Origin: Methylobacterium sp. WSM2598
Lineage (GTDB): Bacteria > Pseudomonadota > Alphaproteobacteria > Rhizobiales > Beijerinckiaceae
DNA length: 64,000 nt
Assembly: GCF_000379105.1 (NCBI RefSeq)
Contig: NZ_KB900609.1
Span: forward strand, 4,229,163-4,293,162
Direction: 5' to 3'
In this document: positions 7,386 through 16,063 of the stretch, piece by piece
How positions within the stretch are numbered: position 1 is the stretch's first letter
Layout of the letters: each line of letters starts with the position of its first letter
Program-made: the position numbers and the translations under genes
Notes under the pieces: generated by a model
Database searches by the model: none
What the model saw: only the letters and a program-made list of their open reading frames with translations
Told to the model about the DNA's origin: nothing

Positions 7386-10300
7386 CTACTCCGCCGGCTG
7401 GTGCCCCGCCGCACCGGTCGGCGCGGCCGGCCGCGTCGCCGGTTGCTGCTTCTTGCCGCCGAGCAGCCGCCACGCCCGCTCGCGGAGGCCCTGGAACACC
7501 ACGTAGAGCGGCGGGATCACGAAGATGCCGAGGAAGGACGCGGCGACCATGCCGCCGAAGACCGGCGTGCCGACGTTGCGCCGGGCGAGCTGCGAGGCGC
7601 CGGTGGCGATCACGAGCGGCAGCAGGCCGAGGATGAAGGCGAAGGAGGTCATCATCACCGGGCGGAAGCGCAGCCGCGCCCCCTCGGTCGCGGCCTCGCG
7701 CAGCGCGACGCCCTTCTCCCGCTGCTCCTTGGCGAACTCGACGATGAGGATGCCGTTCTTGGCGGCGAGCCCGATCAGCACGACCATGCCGATCTGCGCG
7801 TAGAGGTCCAGGGTGAGCCCGCCCCAGACCATCGCCGCGTAGGCGCCGACGATGCCGACGGTGACCGAGAGCAGGACCGGCACTGGGATCGTCCAGCTCT
7901 CGTAGAGGCCGACCAGGAACAGGAAGGCGAACAGCACCGCGAAGGCGAGGATGATCGCGGTCTTCCCCTCCGCCCGCTTCTCCTGGAAGGCGGTGTCGGT
8001 CCACTCCCCGCCGAAGCCGGTCGGCAGGGTCCGGGCCGCGACGGCCTCCATGGCGGCGAGGGCCTGGCCCGAGGAGATGCCGGGCGCCGGCCCGCCCTGC
8101 ACCGTCACCGCGCGCAGGTTGTTGTAGCGGATCAGCGAGGGCGGTCCGACGACGATCCGCACCTCGGCGAGGCTGCGCAGCGGCACCATCTGGCCGTCCT
8201 TGTTGCGCACGTTGATGCGGTAGATGTCGTCGATGCTCTGGCGATCGGCCGCCTCGGCCTGGACCTGAACCTGCCAGGTGCGGCCGAACAGGTTGATGTC
8301 GTTGACGTAGTAGCCGCCGAGCGAGGCCTGCAGCGCCTGGAACACGCTGTCGAGCGACACGCCCAGGATCTGGACCTTGTTGCGGTCGATATCGAGGTAG
8401 ACCGACGGGTTGGTCGCCGAGAAGGTGCTGAAGACGCGGCTGAGCTTCGGCTCCTGGTTCGCCGCGACGATGAGGCCGCGCAGGGCCTGGGCGAGCTCCT
8501 TCGGATCGCCGCCGCGCAGGTCCTCCAGCACGTAGGCGAAGCCGCCGCCGGTCCCGAGCCCGATGATCGGCGGGGGCGCGAGGGGCACGACGAGGCCGCC
8601 CGGCACCTCGCGGAAGCGCTGGCCGAGCCGCGCGATCAGGGCCGCGGCACCGTCGCCCGCCCCCTTGCGCTCCTCGAACGGCTTGAGCGTGACGACCAGG
8701 AAGGCGGCGTTGCTCTGCGAGTAATTGTCGATGAAGTTGAGGCCGACCACGGTCGTCGCGTCGGCGACGGCGTGCTCCTCGCGCAGGATGGCCTCGGCCT
8801 TCGCCGCCACGTCCGAGGTCCGCGCGACCGAAGCGCCCTCGGGAAGCTGCACCACCACGAAGAAGGCGCCCTGATCGTCCTCCGGCAGGAAGCCCGTGGG
8901 CGTGATCTTCGCCAGTTCGACCGTGCCCCAGGCCGCCGCGAGCGACAGCACGAGGCCGATGATCGAGAGGCGCACGATGCGGGCCACCGCGGCGCCGTAG
9001 CCGTCGCGGACGGCGTCGATCGCCCGCATCACGAATCCCATGATGCCGCGCCGCGGCCCGTGATGGGGTCTCAGCAGCACGCCGCAGAGCGCGGGCGAGA
9101 GCGTGAGCGCGTTGATGGCCGAGAGGAACATCGAGACCGCGACCGCGACCGCGAACTGGCGGAACAGCTCGCCCGAGATGCCCGGCACGAAGGCGACCGG
9201 CACGAAGACCGAGAGCAGCACCAGGGTGATCGCGATGATCGGCGCGGTGATCTCCGCCATGGCGCGCTTCGTCGCCTCGCGCGGGGACAGGTCCGGGTGC
9301 TCCTCCATCACCCGCTCGACGTTCTCGACCACCACGATGGCGTCGTCGACCACGATCCCGATGGCGAGCACCATGGCGAGCAGGGAGACCGAGTTCGCCG
9401 AGTAGCCGACCGCCTTGAGCGCGATGAAGGTGCCGATCAGGCTCACCGGCACGGCGACCGTCGGGATCAGCGTCGCCCGCAGGCTGCCGAGGAACAGGAA
9501 CACCACGATCACGACGAGCACGAAGGCCTCGACGAGCGTCTTCTGCACCTCGTGCACGGTCTCGGTGATGAAGGCGGTCGGGTCGTAGGTGACCTTCCAT
9601 TCCAGCCCCTCCGGGAAGGCCTTGGCCAGCGCGGCGACCCGCGCCTTGACCTCCTTCAGGGTCGCGATCGCGTTGGCGCCGGGCGACTGGTAGATCGCGA
9701 TGACCGTGGCCGGGCTGCCGTTGAGCCGCGTCTCGCGGTCGAGGCTCGCCGCGCCGAGCTCGATCCGGGCGACGTCGCCGAGCCGCAGCAGCGACCCGTC
9801 CGGGTTGGTGCGCAGCACGACGTTGCGGAACTGCTCGGGCGAGGTGAGCCGCCCCTGGGTCTGGATGCTGAGCTGGAGCTGCTGCTCGTCCGAGATCGGC
9901 CGGGCGCCGATGCGGCCGACCGGCGCCTGGACGTTCTGGGCCTTGATCGCGTTGATGACGTCGCCCGTGGTCAGGTTGAGGCCGGTGAGCTGGTCGCTGC
10001 GCACCCAGGCCCGCATCGCGTAATCCTGCGGCCCCCACAGCGTCGCGTCGCCCACGCCGGGCGTGCTCTTGATCCGGTCGAGCAGGTTGATGGTCACGTA
10101 GTTCGAGATGAAGAGCGGGTCCTGGATCGCCTTCGGCGAGTAGACCGCGAGCACGCCGAGCAGGGCGGAGGATTTCTTCTTGACCGTGACGCCCTGCTTG
10201 CGGACGTCCTCGGGGAGTTTCGCGAGCGCGATCTGGACCCGGTTGTTGACGTTGACGGCATTGATGTCGGGATCGGTGCCGAGCTCGAACGAGCAGGTGA

Positions 10301-10571
10301 GCGTGTAGCTGCCGTCGTTGCCGCTGACGCTCTTCATGTAGATCATCTTGTCGACGCCGACGACCTGCGACTCGATCGGCTGCGCCACGGTCGATTCGAC
10401 CACGTCGGCGGCGGCGCCCGGGTAGGTCGTCGTCACCGAGACCTGGGGCGGCACGATGTCGGGATACTGCGCCACCGGGATGGCGAGGAGCGCCAGCGCC
10501 CCCGCGATCGAGGTGACGATGGCGATCACCAGCGCGAGGCGCGGCCGGTCGACGAAGATCGCGGAGAGCAT
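7386..10571 (-). CDS. RND efflux permease, HAE1 (AcrB-like) family
   Basis: Inner-membrane proton-driven pump subunit of a tripartite exporter. At 1061 residues it is full length. It starts with the typical IFVDRPRLALVIAIV first helix and SVTTTYPGA periplasmic opening. The proton-relay aspartate pair is present in GIVVDDAIVVVENVERVM (about residue 405), and the usual 12-helix pattern with two large periplasmic loops is visible. The adaptor gene ends 4 bp upstream and is certainly in the same operon. No outer-membrane channel gene is adjacent, so the pump probably recruits a TolC-like protein encoded elsewhere. Substrate is unknown. Confidence 0.95.
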   Translation of the reverse strand: MLSAIFVDRPRLALVIAIVTSIAGALALLAIPVAQYPDIVPPQVSVTTTYPGAAADVVESTVAQPIESQVVGVDKMIYMKSVSGNDGSYTLTCSFELGTDPDINAVNVNNRVQIALAKLPEDVRKQGVTVKKKSSALLGVLAVYSPKAIQDPLFISNYVTINLLDRIKSTPGVGDATLWGPQDYAMRAWVRSDQLTGLNLTTGDVINAIKAQNVQAPVGRIGARPISDEQQLQLSIQTQGRLTSPEQFRNVVLRTNPDGSLLRLGDVARIELGAASLDRETRLNGSPATVIAIYQSPGANAIATLKEVKARVAALAKAFPEGLEWKVTYDPTAFITETVHEVQKTLVEAFVLVVIVVFLFLGSLRATLIPTVAVPVSLIGTFIALKAVGYSANSVSLLAMVLAIGIVVDDAIVVVENVERVMEEHPDLSPREATKRAMAEITAPIIAITLVLLSVFVPVAFVPGISGELFRQFAVAVAVSMFLSAINALTLSPALCGVLLRPHHGPRRGIMGFVMRAIDAVRDGYGAAVARIVRLSIIGLVLSLAAAWGTVELAKITPTGFLPEDDQGAFFVVVQLPEGASVARTSDVAAKAEAILREEHAVADATTVVGLNFIDNYSQSNAAFLVVTLKPFEERKGAGDGAAALIARLGQRFREVPGGLVVPLAPPPIIGLGTGGGFAYVLEDLRGGDPKELAQALRGLIVAANQEPKLSRVFSTFSATNPSVYLDIDRNKVQILGVSLDSVFQALQASLGGYYVNDINLFGRTWQVQVQAEAADRQSIDDIYRINVRNKDGQMVPLRSLAEVRIVVGPPSLIRYNNLRAVTVQGGPAPGISSGQALAAMEAVAARTLPTGFGGEWTDTAFQEKRAEGKTAIILAFAVLFAFLFLVGLYESWTIPVPVLLSVTVGIVGAYAAMVWGGLTLDLYAQIGMVVLIGLAAKNGILIVEFAKEQREKGVALREAATEGARLRFRPVMMTSFAFILGLLPLVIATGASQLARRNVGTPVFGGMVAASFLGIFVIPPLYVVFQGLRERAWRLLGGKKQQPATRPAAPTGAAGHQPAE

Positions 10572-10575
10572 CGGA

Positions 10576-11691
10576 TCAGGTCCTTCCCGCCGCCGCGCTG
10601 GCCGGGACCGCCCGCACCGGGAGGCCGGGGCGCACGCGCTGCAGCCCGTCGACGATGACGAGTTCGCCGCCCGAGAGCCCCGCCTCGATCACCGCGTCGC
10701 TCCCGCCGGCCCCCGACGCCACCGTCACGCGCCGCGTCACCGCGCGGCCGTCCTCGACCACGAAGACGTAGACGCCGCCCTGGTCGGCGATGAGCGCGCC
10801 CTGGGGCACCACCACCTTCTCCTCGGGCATTCCGGTCTGGAGCGCGACCTGGACGAGTTGCCCGTCCCGGAGGGTGCCCGCCGGGTTCGGCATGCTGGCG
10901 CGCACCAGCACGGTGTCGGTGCTCCGGTCGACGCTGATGTCCACGAAGTTGATCCGCCCGACCTGATCGTAGGTCGAGCCGTCCGAGAAGCGGATCCGCA
11001 CGGCGATCTTGCTGCGGTCCGGCTGCGGACCGCCCTGCTGCATCCGCAGGAACTCGCGCTGGCTCACCGGGAAGCTGACATACATCGGGTCCTGGCTGAC
11101 GATGGTGGTCAGCACGCCGCTGTCGGGCCCCACCACGTTGCCCTTGGTGACGCTGGTCCGGCCGATCCGGCCGGCGATGGGCGAGAGGATCTTCGTGTAG
11201 CCGAGGTTGATCTCCGCGGTCCTCAGGTTCGCCTCGTCGCCCGTCACGGCACCCCGCGACTGGTCGAGGGCGGCGCGGGCTTGGTCGCGCGCGACCACGG
11301 TGCCCGAACTGCGATCGAGGAGGTCCTGCGCCCGCTGGAGCTGGATCGCCGCGAGCGTCTCGGCCGCGTGGCTGCGCTCCAGCGCGCCCTCGGCCTGCTT
11401 CACCGCGGCCTCGAACAGGTCGGGCTCGATCCGGTAGAGGGGCGCGCCCTCCTTCACGAGGTCCCCCTCCTTGAACAGGACGGTGTCGAGGAAGCCGGTG
11501 ACGCGGGCCCGCACCTCGACGCGGCTCACCGCCTCGACCCGGCCGACGAAGTCGAGGGCCTTGTCGATGGCCTTCTTCTGGGCGGCGACGGTGCCGACCG
11601 GGAGCGCCGCGGCCGGATCCGTCTCGGCCCGGGCCGCGGCGGGCGCGGCGGCGAGGAGGAGGAGGAGGAGGAATCGGGGACGGTGGAGCAT
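10576..11691 (-). CDS. RND efflux periplasmic adaptor (membrane fusion protein)
   Basis: Links the RND permease to an outer-membrane channel. The 371-residue protein has a signal peptide (poly-Leu core, cleavage near AAARA at residue ~22). It continues with a barrel-sandwich/lipoyl half motif (VEVRARVTGFLDTVLFKEGDLVKEG), a helical hairpin (about 100-160), the second lipoyl half (LGYTKILSPIAGRIG) and a beta-barrel/membrane-proximal region. There is no N-terminal lipobox cysteine. It precedes the permease by 4 bp. A family C motif lies about 55 bp before its start. No dedicated regulator gene is adjacent. Confidence 0.94.
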   Translation of the reverse strand: MLHRPRFLLLLLLAAAPAAARAETDPAAALPVGTVAAQKKAIDKALDFVGRVEAVSRVEVRARVTGFLDTVLFKEGDLVKEGAPLYRIEPDLFEAAVKQAEGALERSHAAETLAAIQLQRAQDLLDRSSGTVVARDQARAALDQSRGAVTGDEANLRTAEINLGYTKILSPIAGRIGRTSVTKGNVVGPDSGVLTTIVSQDPMYVSFPVSQREFLRMQQGGPQPDRSKIAVRIRFSDGSTYDQVGRINFVDISVDRSTDTVLVRASMPNPAGTLRDGQLVQVALQTGMPEEKVVVPQGALIADQGGVYVFVVEDGRAVTRRVTVASGAGGSDAVIEAGLSGGELVIVDGLQRVRPGLPVRAVPASAAAGRT

Positions 11692-11745
11692 GATCGCCCC
11701 TCGCGCGGAGAACGGCAGCCCATGGTCGCAGGTCGCGCCCGACCG

Positions 11746-11763
11746 GCTTGATCGGATGGGACA
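11746..11763 (-). repeat. family C motif, copy 2
   Basis: TGTCCCATCCGATCAAGC on the minus strand, pointing toward the RND adaptor gene that starts at 11691. Confidence 0.5.
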
Positions 11764-11772
11764 GCGGGCCGG

Positions 11773-12324
11773 TCAGGCCCCGCGGCCCGACAGCATCAGG
11801 GCCCGCAGCCGCTCGCGGCCGAGCACGCGCCCGAGCTCGCGCCACGTGAAGTAGGGCACGAGCGCGACGGTCATGATCACCGCGATGACCACGAATCCCC
11901 GCACGCCGCCGCCGCCGATGGCCGGGAGGCTCTCGGCGAGCGGGCGCCCGTTCCACAGGTGGATCAGCGTCTCCTCCACCGCGTAGGCGCAGACGAGGAG
12001 GAGCGCGAACCCGGCGGAGCGCAGGCCGATGGGCAGGATCAGCGGCCTGCCCTCGAAGCGCAGGCGGGTATCGAAGGCCTCGGCCACCAGGACGACCTTC
12101 GCGAGGATCCAGGCATTGAGGAAGGCGAAGCCGTAGAAGCGGAAGCCGATGCCGTGCCGCGACAGCACGATCGATTCGTGCAGCACCAGCACGCCGAACA
12201 CGACCCAGAGATAGGCGAAGATCGCGGCGATCCGCCGGGCCTCGTCGGCGATCCGCCGGCCGATGCGCCGCCAGCGGCCGTCGGGGACCTGATCGGACAC
12301 CGTGTCGGTGGAGATGCCCGTCAT
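11773..12324 (-). CDS. small multi-helix membrane protein (paralogue of the one at 29952)
   Basis: A 183-residue protein with about four hydrophobic helices: near residues 35-55, 70-85, 100-120 and 140-165. I do not recognise a named family. It is clearly paralogous to the protein at 29952-30611. Shared features are the first helix with VFG/IFG, a FYGFAFLNAWILAKVVLVAEA-type second helix (FYALGLINALVLAKFMLIAEA in the paralogue), a YAVEE/YVLEE motif and a final VALVPYFTWRE/VALIPYFTYRE segment. The conserved Lys, Glu and aromatic residues in or near helices hint at a functional site. It lies upstream of the RND adaptor on the same strand, 81 bp away. Confidence 0.8.
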   Translation of the reverse strand: MTGISTDTVSDQVPDGRWRRIGRRIADEARRIAAIFAYLWVVFGVLVLHESIVLSRHGIGFRFYGFAFLNAWILAKVVLVAEAFDTRLRFEGRPLILPIGLRSAGFALLLVCAYAVEETLIHLWNGRPLAESLPAIGGGGVRGFVVIAVIMTVALVPYFTWRELGRVLGRERLRALMLSGRGA

Positions 12325-12516
12325 CCCGCCCTCCTCTGGATCATCCCCGCCGCCCGCGACCCTCCGCGGCGAGCGCGGCCCTGCCTCATGATGCGGCCCA
12401 GGCCCGCGCAGCCCCGATCGCCCGCCCGCGGGAGCGCCGGCGCCGCGGAGCGATGCGCAGCGCGGGCCGCCCGGCCCGCGCGGGCGGCTCCCACCGGCCG
12501 GCTCGGGCGGCGGCCC

Positions 12517-12852
12517 CTACCGCCGGCCTCTTCGGCCGCCGAAGCCGCGCGCGCCGTAATGGCCCACGCGGGCACCGTAGCCCCGGCCGGCATAGCCGCG
12601 GTGGCCGTACACGCGGCCGCCATAGACCCGCCGGCCGTAGACGCCGCCCCGGTAAACGCCGCCCCTGTAGACGCCGCCCCTGTAGACGCCCGGCGCGCCG
12701 TAATAGCCGCCGTAATTCGGTCGGCAGACGCCGTAGACGTTCCGGTGGAAGCCCGGGCCACATCCCTGCGCGGCGCTCGCCGGGGCGGGGCCGAACCCGA
12801 GCAGCGTGCCCAGGAGCAGGGCCGCCAGGGTGACGGGAGAGAACAGCTTCAT
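12517..12852 (-). CDS. glycine/tyrosine-rich secreted protein with GCG...CRPN motif
   Basis: A 111-residue exported protein with a signal peptide (cleavage near residue 26). It then has GCGPGFHRNVYGVCRPN, matching the GCG/CRPN 'prefix-to-repeats' domain, and a Gly/Tyr/Arg repeat tail (YRGGV units). The tail is encoded by 15-bp tandem DNA repeats around 12636-12690. Start ATG 12852 has AAGGAG about 7 bp upstream. The function of the family is unknown to me. The C-terminus is strongly basic (GGRRGRR), which would suit binding to anionic surface polymers, but that is inference. Confidence 0.85.
   Translation of the reverse strand: MKLFSPVTLAALLLGTLLGFGPAPASAAQGCGPGFHRNVYGVCRPNYGGYYGAPGVYRGGVYRGGVYRGGVYGRRVYGGRVYGHRGYAGRGYGARVGHYGARGFGGRRGRR
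12636..12690 (-). repeat. 15-bp tandem repeats inside the GCG/CRPN gene
   Basis: About three to four imperfect 15-bp units encoding YRGGV. Slippage here would change the repeat number of the protein tail without breaking the frame. Confidence 0.6.
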
Positions 12853-13070
12853 GGAGGCCACTCCTTGTCTCCGGTTGTCAGGACGCTGAGAGCCGGGTCC
12901 GGTGCCCGGCATGGCGCGAGATCGGCCATTCGACGGGGTCGTACCGCCCTTGCGGCGACCCGGCCCGGCACGCGGGGCCGGGTCGAGACCGGTCGGCCGG
13001 CCCGTCGCGGCGCCGGCCGGACCGGGGGCGGCGAGGACGGGGCCAACCTGCACGAGGGTGGGCGACGACA

Positions 13071-13895
13071 TCAGAACATCCACTGGAAAGCGCGGCGGAG
13101 GCGCGCGCGCGCGATCCGTCCGTCGCGCAGATGGCGCCGGAAGAGCTTGCGCAGCGAGTACGCGGCGAGGTCGTACTCCGCCCCGCACTGGGCGGCGCGC
13201 GCCCTCGGCAGGGCACCGCCCTCGACGAGGTAGCCGAAGGCGCGGCGGTCGGCGCCGTAGGCGAGGCAGAGAAGATTGTAGAGGCGCTGGAAGGCGAGGC
13301 TGTGGTCGTCGGCGAGCACCGCCTCCTCCGCCTGTTCCTCGGCCGCATGGCTGCGGAAATGGTGCGCGATGCCGTCGATGATGGGCCGGGCCTGTGCGGG
13401 CGGCAATTCGAGCAGCACCATCGCGGCGAACTGGTCGGCCGCGTCCTCCTCCCGGCCGAGCACCGGGACGTCGAGCAGATCGTAGAGGGCGTGCCCGGTC
13501 TCGTGCAGGACCACGAGAGCGATGGGACCGAAGACCGCGGCGTGCCGCGCCACCCCAGCCTGGGGGGTCTCCTTGGGCGCCCGATCCTGGACGTCTCGGA
13601 CGTACTCATAGCAGATCGTGACCAGCCGGCTCTCGGGCGCGTACCACGCGTTGACCTCGCCGTCGCAGGCCGAGAATTTCAGGGTGAGCGGCCGCGGCAG
13701 GCGGACGCCGATGATGTTCCGCAATTCCTCGAGCACGCGGCGCCCCTTGAGGTCGCGGTAGATCGCGAGCGCCTCCGCTTGCACCGGACGATCGTAAACG
13801 ACGCGGATGAGAGCATCGCGGGACGGGGTCGCCCAGCCCGGCACGGCACTGCCGGCCAGCGCCAAACCCGCCGTCAGCCCGAGGGTGCGCCGCAT
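13071..13895 (-). CDS. secreted DUF4344 family metallopeptidase
   Basis: A 274-residue exported zinc-peptidase-like protein. The signal peptide covers the first ~21 residues. The metal site motif HETGH occurs in VVLHETGHALYDLLDVPVLGREEDAADQ, and the downstream GREEDAADQ supplies the acidic third ligand, as expected for the DUF4344 (putative metallopeptidase) family. An FSACDGEVNAWYAP block and paired cysteines also match its paralogue at 14367. ATG 13895 is chosen as it begins a good signal peptide; an upstream in-frame extension is Arg-rich and unlikely. Substrate is unknown. Confidence 0.88.
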   Translation of the reverse strand: MRRTLGLTAGLALAGSAVPGWATPSRDALIRVVYDRPVQAEALAIYRDLKGRRVLEELRNIIGVRLPRPLTLKFSACDGEVNAWYAPESRLVTICYEYVRDVQDRAPKETPQAGVARHAAVFGPIALVVLHETGHALYDLLDVPVLGREEDAADQFAAMVLLELPPAQARPIIDGIAHHFRSHAAEEQAEEAVLADDHSLAFQRLYNLLCLAYGADRRAFGYLVEGGALPRARAAQCGAEYDLAAYSLRKLFRRHLRDGRIARARLRRAFQWMF

Positions 13896-14366
13896 GTCGC
13901 CGTCTCCGGATATGCCGCGCCGATGCGAGACGACGCGCACGACCGCGCCGGGGGCAAGGCGGAGCGGCGTCCCCCTCGGGGCCGGCGCCCGCCTCATCCC
14001 GCGAGCCGGGCACCGCGGTGGTACCGCGACCGGCGCACGGCGATGTACGAGGGAGGTCTCGGGCCATCGCTGCCTTCATCTCCGATCGAGGTCACCGCCG
14101 AGGCGGGTGAGCCCGTCCCCGCGAGAATGACCGCTCCCGCGGCAGGTGCTTGATCGAACGAGACCTGGATCGGCATCCGCCGCGCGCGAGACGGTGAGGG
14201 ACGAAAGGTCATCGCGGCGGCACCGATCGAGGGTCCGGCGGTGGCGCTGCGACGCGTGGCGCAGATCGGCGTCGCGCGCCGAGGGATCGGCGGGAGCCGC
14301 GCATGGCCGGCGCACCTCGCCGCGGCCGCCGGTGCCGGCATCGACACACGACGGCGGGCCCGTCCG
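13896..14366. other. intergenic region between the two DUF4344 genes
   Basis: 470 bp without a convincing gene. The short open frames on both strands are Arg/Pro-rich shadows. It holds the family C motif at 14148-14165 pointing toward the downstream DUF4344 gene, which probably has its own promoter here. Confidence 0.5.
14148..14165 (-). repeat. family C motif, copy 3
   Basis: GGTCTCGTTCGATCAAGC on the minus strand, about 250 bp before the DUF4344 gene that starts at 13895. Confidence 0.45.
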
Positions 14367-15257
14367 CTAACGCGACCGCCACGCGCGCCGAAGATGGGCG
14401 CCGCGATGGGGGCGCACGCGAAGGTGCGGGGCGATGAGCCGCTCGAACGCGTACGAGACCTGCGCGGCCTCCTCGCCGCACCGCTCCGCCCGCTCCTTCG
14501 GCAGATACCCCTTGGTGACGATGTCGGCGTAGCGGCGCGGATGCGCGCCATAGGCCAAGCAGGCGAGATTGTAGAATCGCTGCCACGACAGGCCGTGCAC
14601 GTCCGCGAAGCTGCCCTTGTCGACCGGCTCCTGTCGGCCGAGTGCCGCGAAGAAGTATCCGCTCCCGCTCACGACGTCGCGCGCAGGGGCCGGCGCGAGT
14701 TGCAGCAGGATCAGGGAGGCAAGCTGGTCAGCCGCGTCCTCCTCGCGCCCGAAGATGGGGACGCGCAAGAGGTGAAACAGCGCGTGGCTGGTCTCATGCA
14801 TCAGGATCTGCGCGACCGGCCCGCGGATCGCCTGATCCCGGGTGACGCCGGCCGGAGACCGCGCGCGAGGCGCGAGGGCCACGACGCCCGCGACCATCTC
14901 GTAGCACATCGTGACGGAGTGATTGTCCGGATCGTACCACGCGTTCGGCTCGCCGCCGCACCCCTGCATGCGGAAGGTGAGGCGGTGGGGAAGGCGAACG
15001 AGGCGGATCACATCGGCCAGCCGCTCCAGCACGCGCTGCCGCCGCGCGGTCCGGTAGATGTCGCGATGCGCGGGGTCGCTGGGCGGCACGTAACTCACGA
15101 CGACGCGCGCGGGCTTCGCGGCGGCGTGAGCGGGAACGCACGTCACGAGACCGGCCGCCATCAGGACGATCGCGCGGAGTGCCCTGCGATGGATGCGCGA
15201 TGCCCGGCCAGGTTCGCGGTCCGGCCGACGCGGGCTTCGCAGACGCACCTGACCCAC
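14367..15257 (-). CDS. secreted DUF4344 family metallopeptidase (second copy)
   Basis: A paralogue of the preceding gene with the same architecture: signal peptide, a GGEPNAWYDPDNHSVTMCYE block, the zinc motif HETSH in ILMHETSHALFHLLRVPIFGREEDAADQ, and C-terminal LSWQRFYNLACLAYGAHPRRYAD. The GTG at 15257 gives a long N-region before the hydrophobic core. A later start near 15161 (ATG, MAAGLVTCVPAHA) would leave a short signal, so the start is uncertain. The two proteins share the HEx2H, GREEDAADQ and NAWY blocks but differ widely elsewhere, so the duplication looks old. Confidence 0.86.
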   Translation of the reverse strand: MGQVRLRSPRRPDREPGRASRIHRRALRAIVLMAAGLVTCVPAHAAAKPARVVVSYVPPSDPAHRDIYRTARRQRVLERLADVIRLVRLPHRLTFRMQGCGGEPNAWYDPDNHSVTMCYEMVAGVVALAPRARSPAGVTRDQAIRGPVAQILMHETSHALFHLLRVPIFGREEDAADQLASLILLQLAPAPARDVVSGSGYFFAALGRQEPVDKGSFADVHGLSWQRFYNLACLAYGAHPRRYADIVTKGYLPKERAERCGEEAAQVSYAFERLIAPHLRVRPHRGAHLRRAWRSR

Positions 15258-16063
15258 CGCGCCCTCCCGATGTCGCGCGCGCCGTCGCGCTCGCGGATGC
15301 GCCCGATCCGGCCGGCGTGATCAGTGGGTCGCCACGCCGCGCCCGAGCCAAGCGATCAAGCCGCGCGATGCTGCGTCGCAATTCCTGCTGAATAGAGCCG
15401 CCACCGCCCATACCCTCGCACCGCACAAGATCTGTGGCAATGAGATTTTACGTAATTCAGTGAAGGCGTACCGATCCGTGTCCCGTTCGATCAAGCACCC
15501 GGTCGGTCGCACCGTAAACACTTTAGGAAACGCTGCCTCGGCTGTGCCTTCGGACCGCAACGCGATCTGACGGAAGTCGAGATACGGCTGCCCGCGGAGA
15601 CCGCCTCGTCCTCGAGGGGGGCCTCCTCGGTCGGGCGGCCATGCGGGGAGGGAGGCCATGACCGACCGGCGCGTCAGGATGTCCCGTGCTCATCCTGATC
15701 TGGCCATCGTCTCGTCCCTCGTGTCCGGCCTCGCGATCACGCGGAGGAAGGTCGCGGGACCCGGTCCCGGACACGTTACGGCAACCCTGCCGGCGGTGGT
15801 CGCGGTCGCGCAGCCCGCGATCGCCGGCGCGACCGAGGTCGGATCGGCCACACCCTCACCCGCACCTTCGTCGCGATCGGGTCGGCGACCACCTCGGCGC
15901 AGACCGGGTCCGCGCCGCTGCCGGGATCGGCTCCGGGATCCGCTCTAGGACGAGGGCCCCGGCTCTCGGCGTCGGCCCGCCCCCGGCCCCATCGGGCTCG
16001 TCACCTGCGGCACGGTCACGGCCATTGTCTTGCACGACAATTCATATCTCCGGGAGGATGACG
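15258..16063. other. long intergenic region upstream of asdA
   Basis: About 800 bp without a supported gene. An open frame in phase with asdA extends back to 15686, but it is low complexity and lacks homology-like features. The region includes an AT-richer patch at 15430-15475 and a family C motif at 15479-15496 on the asdA strand. The length suggests a long leader or lost genes. Confidence 0.45.
15479..15496 (+). repeat. family C motif, copy 4
   Basis: TGTCCCGTTCGATCAAGC on the plus strand, in the region upstream of asdA and just after an AT-rich patch. Confidence 0.5.

Noticed and set aside
7290..10658. Long plus-strand open frame opposite the RND permease (1122 codons)
   Set aside because: Low-complexity Asp/His/Arg-rich product; the minus strand encodes a full AcrB-like pump.
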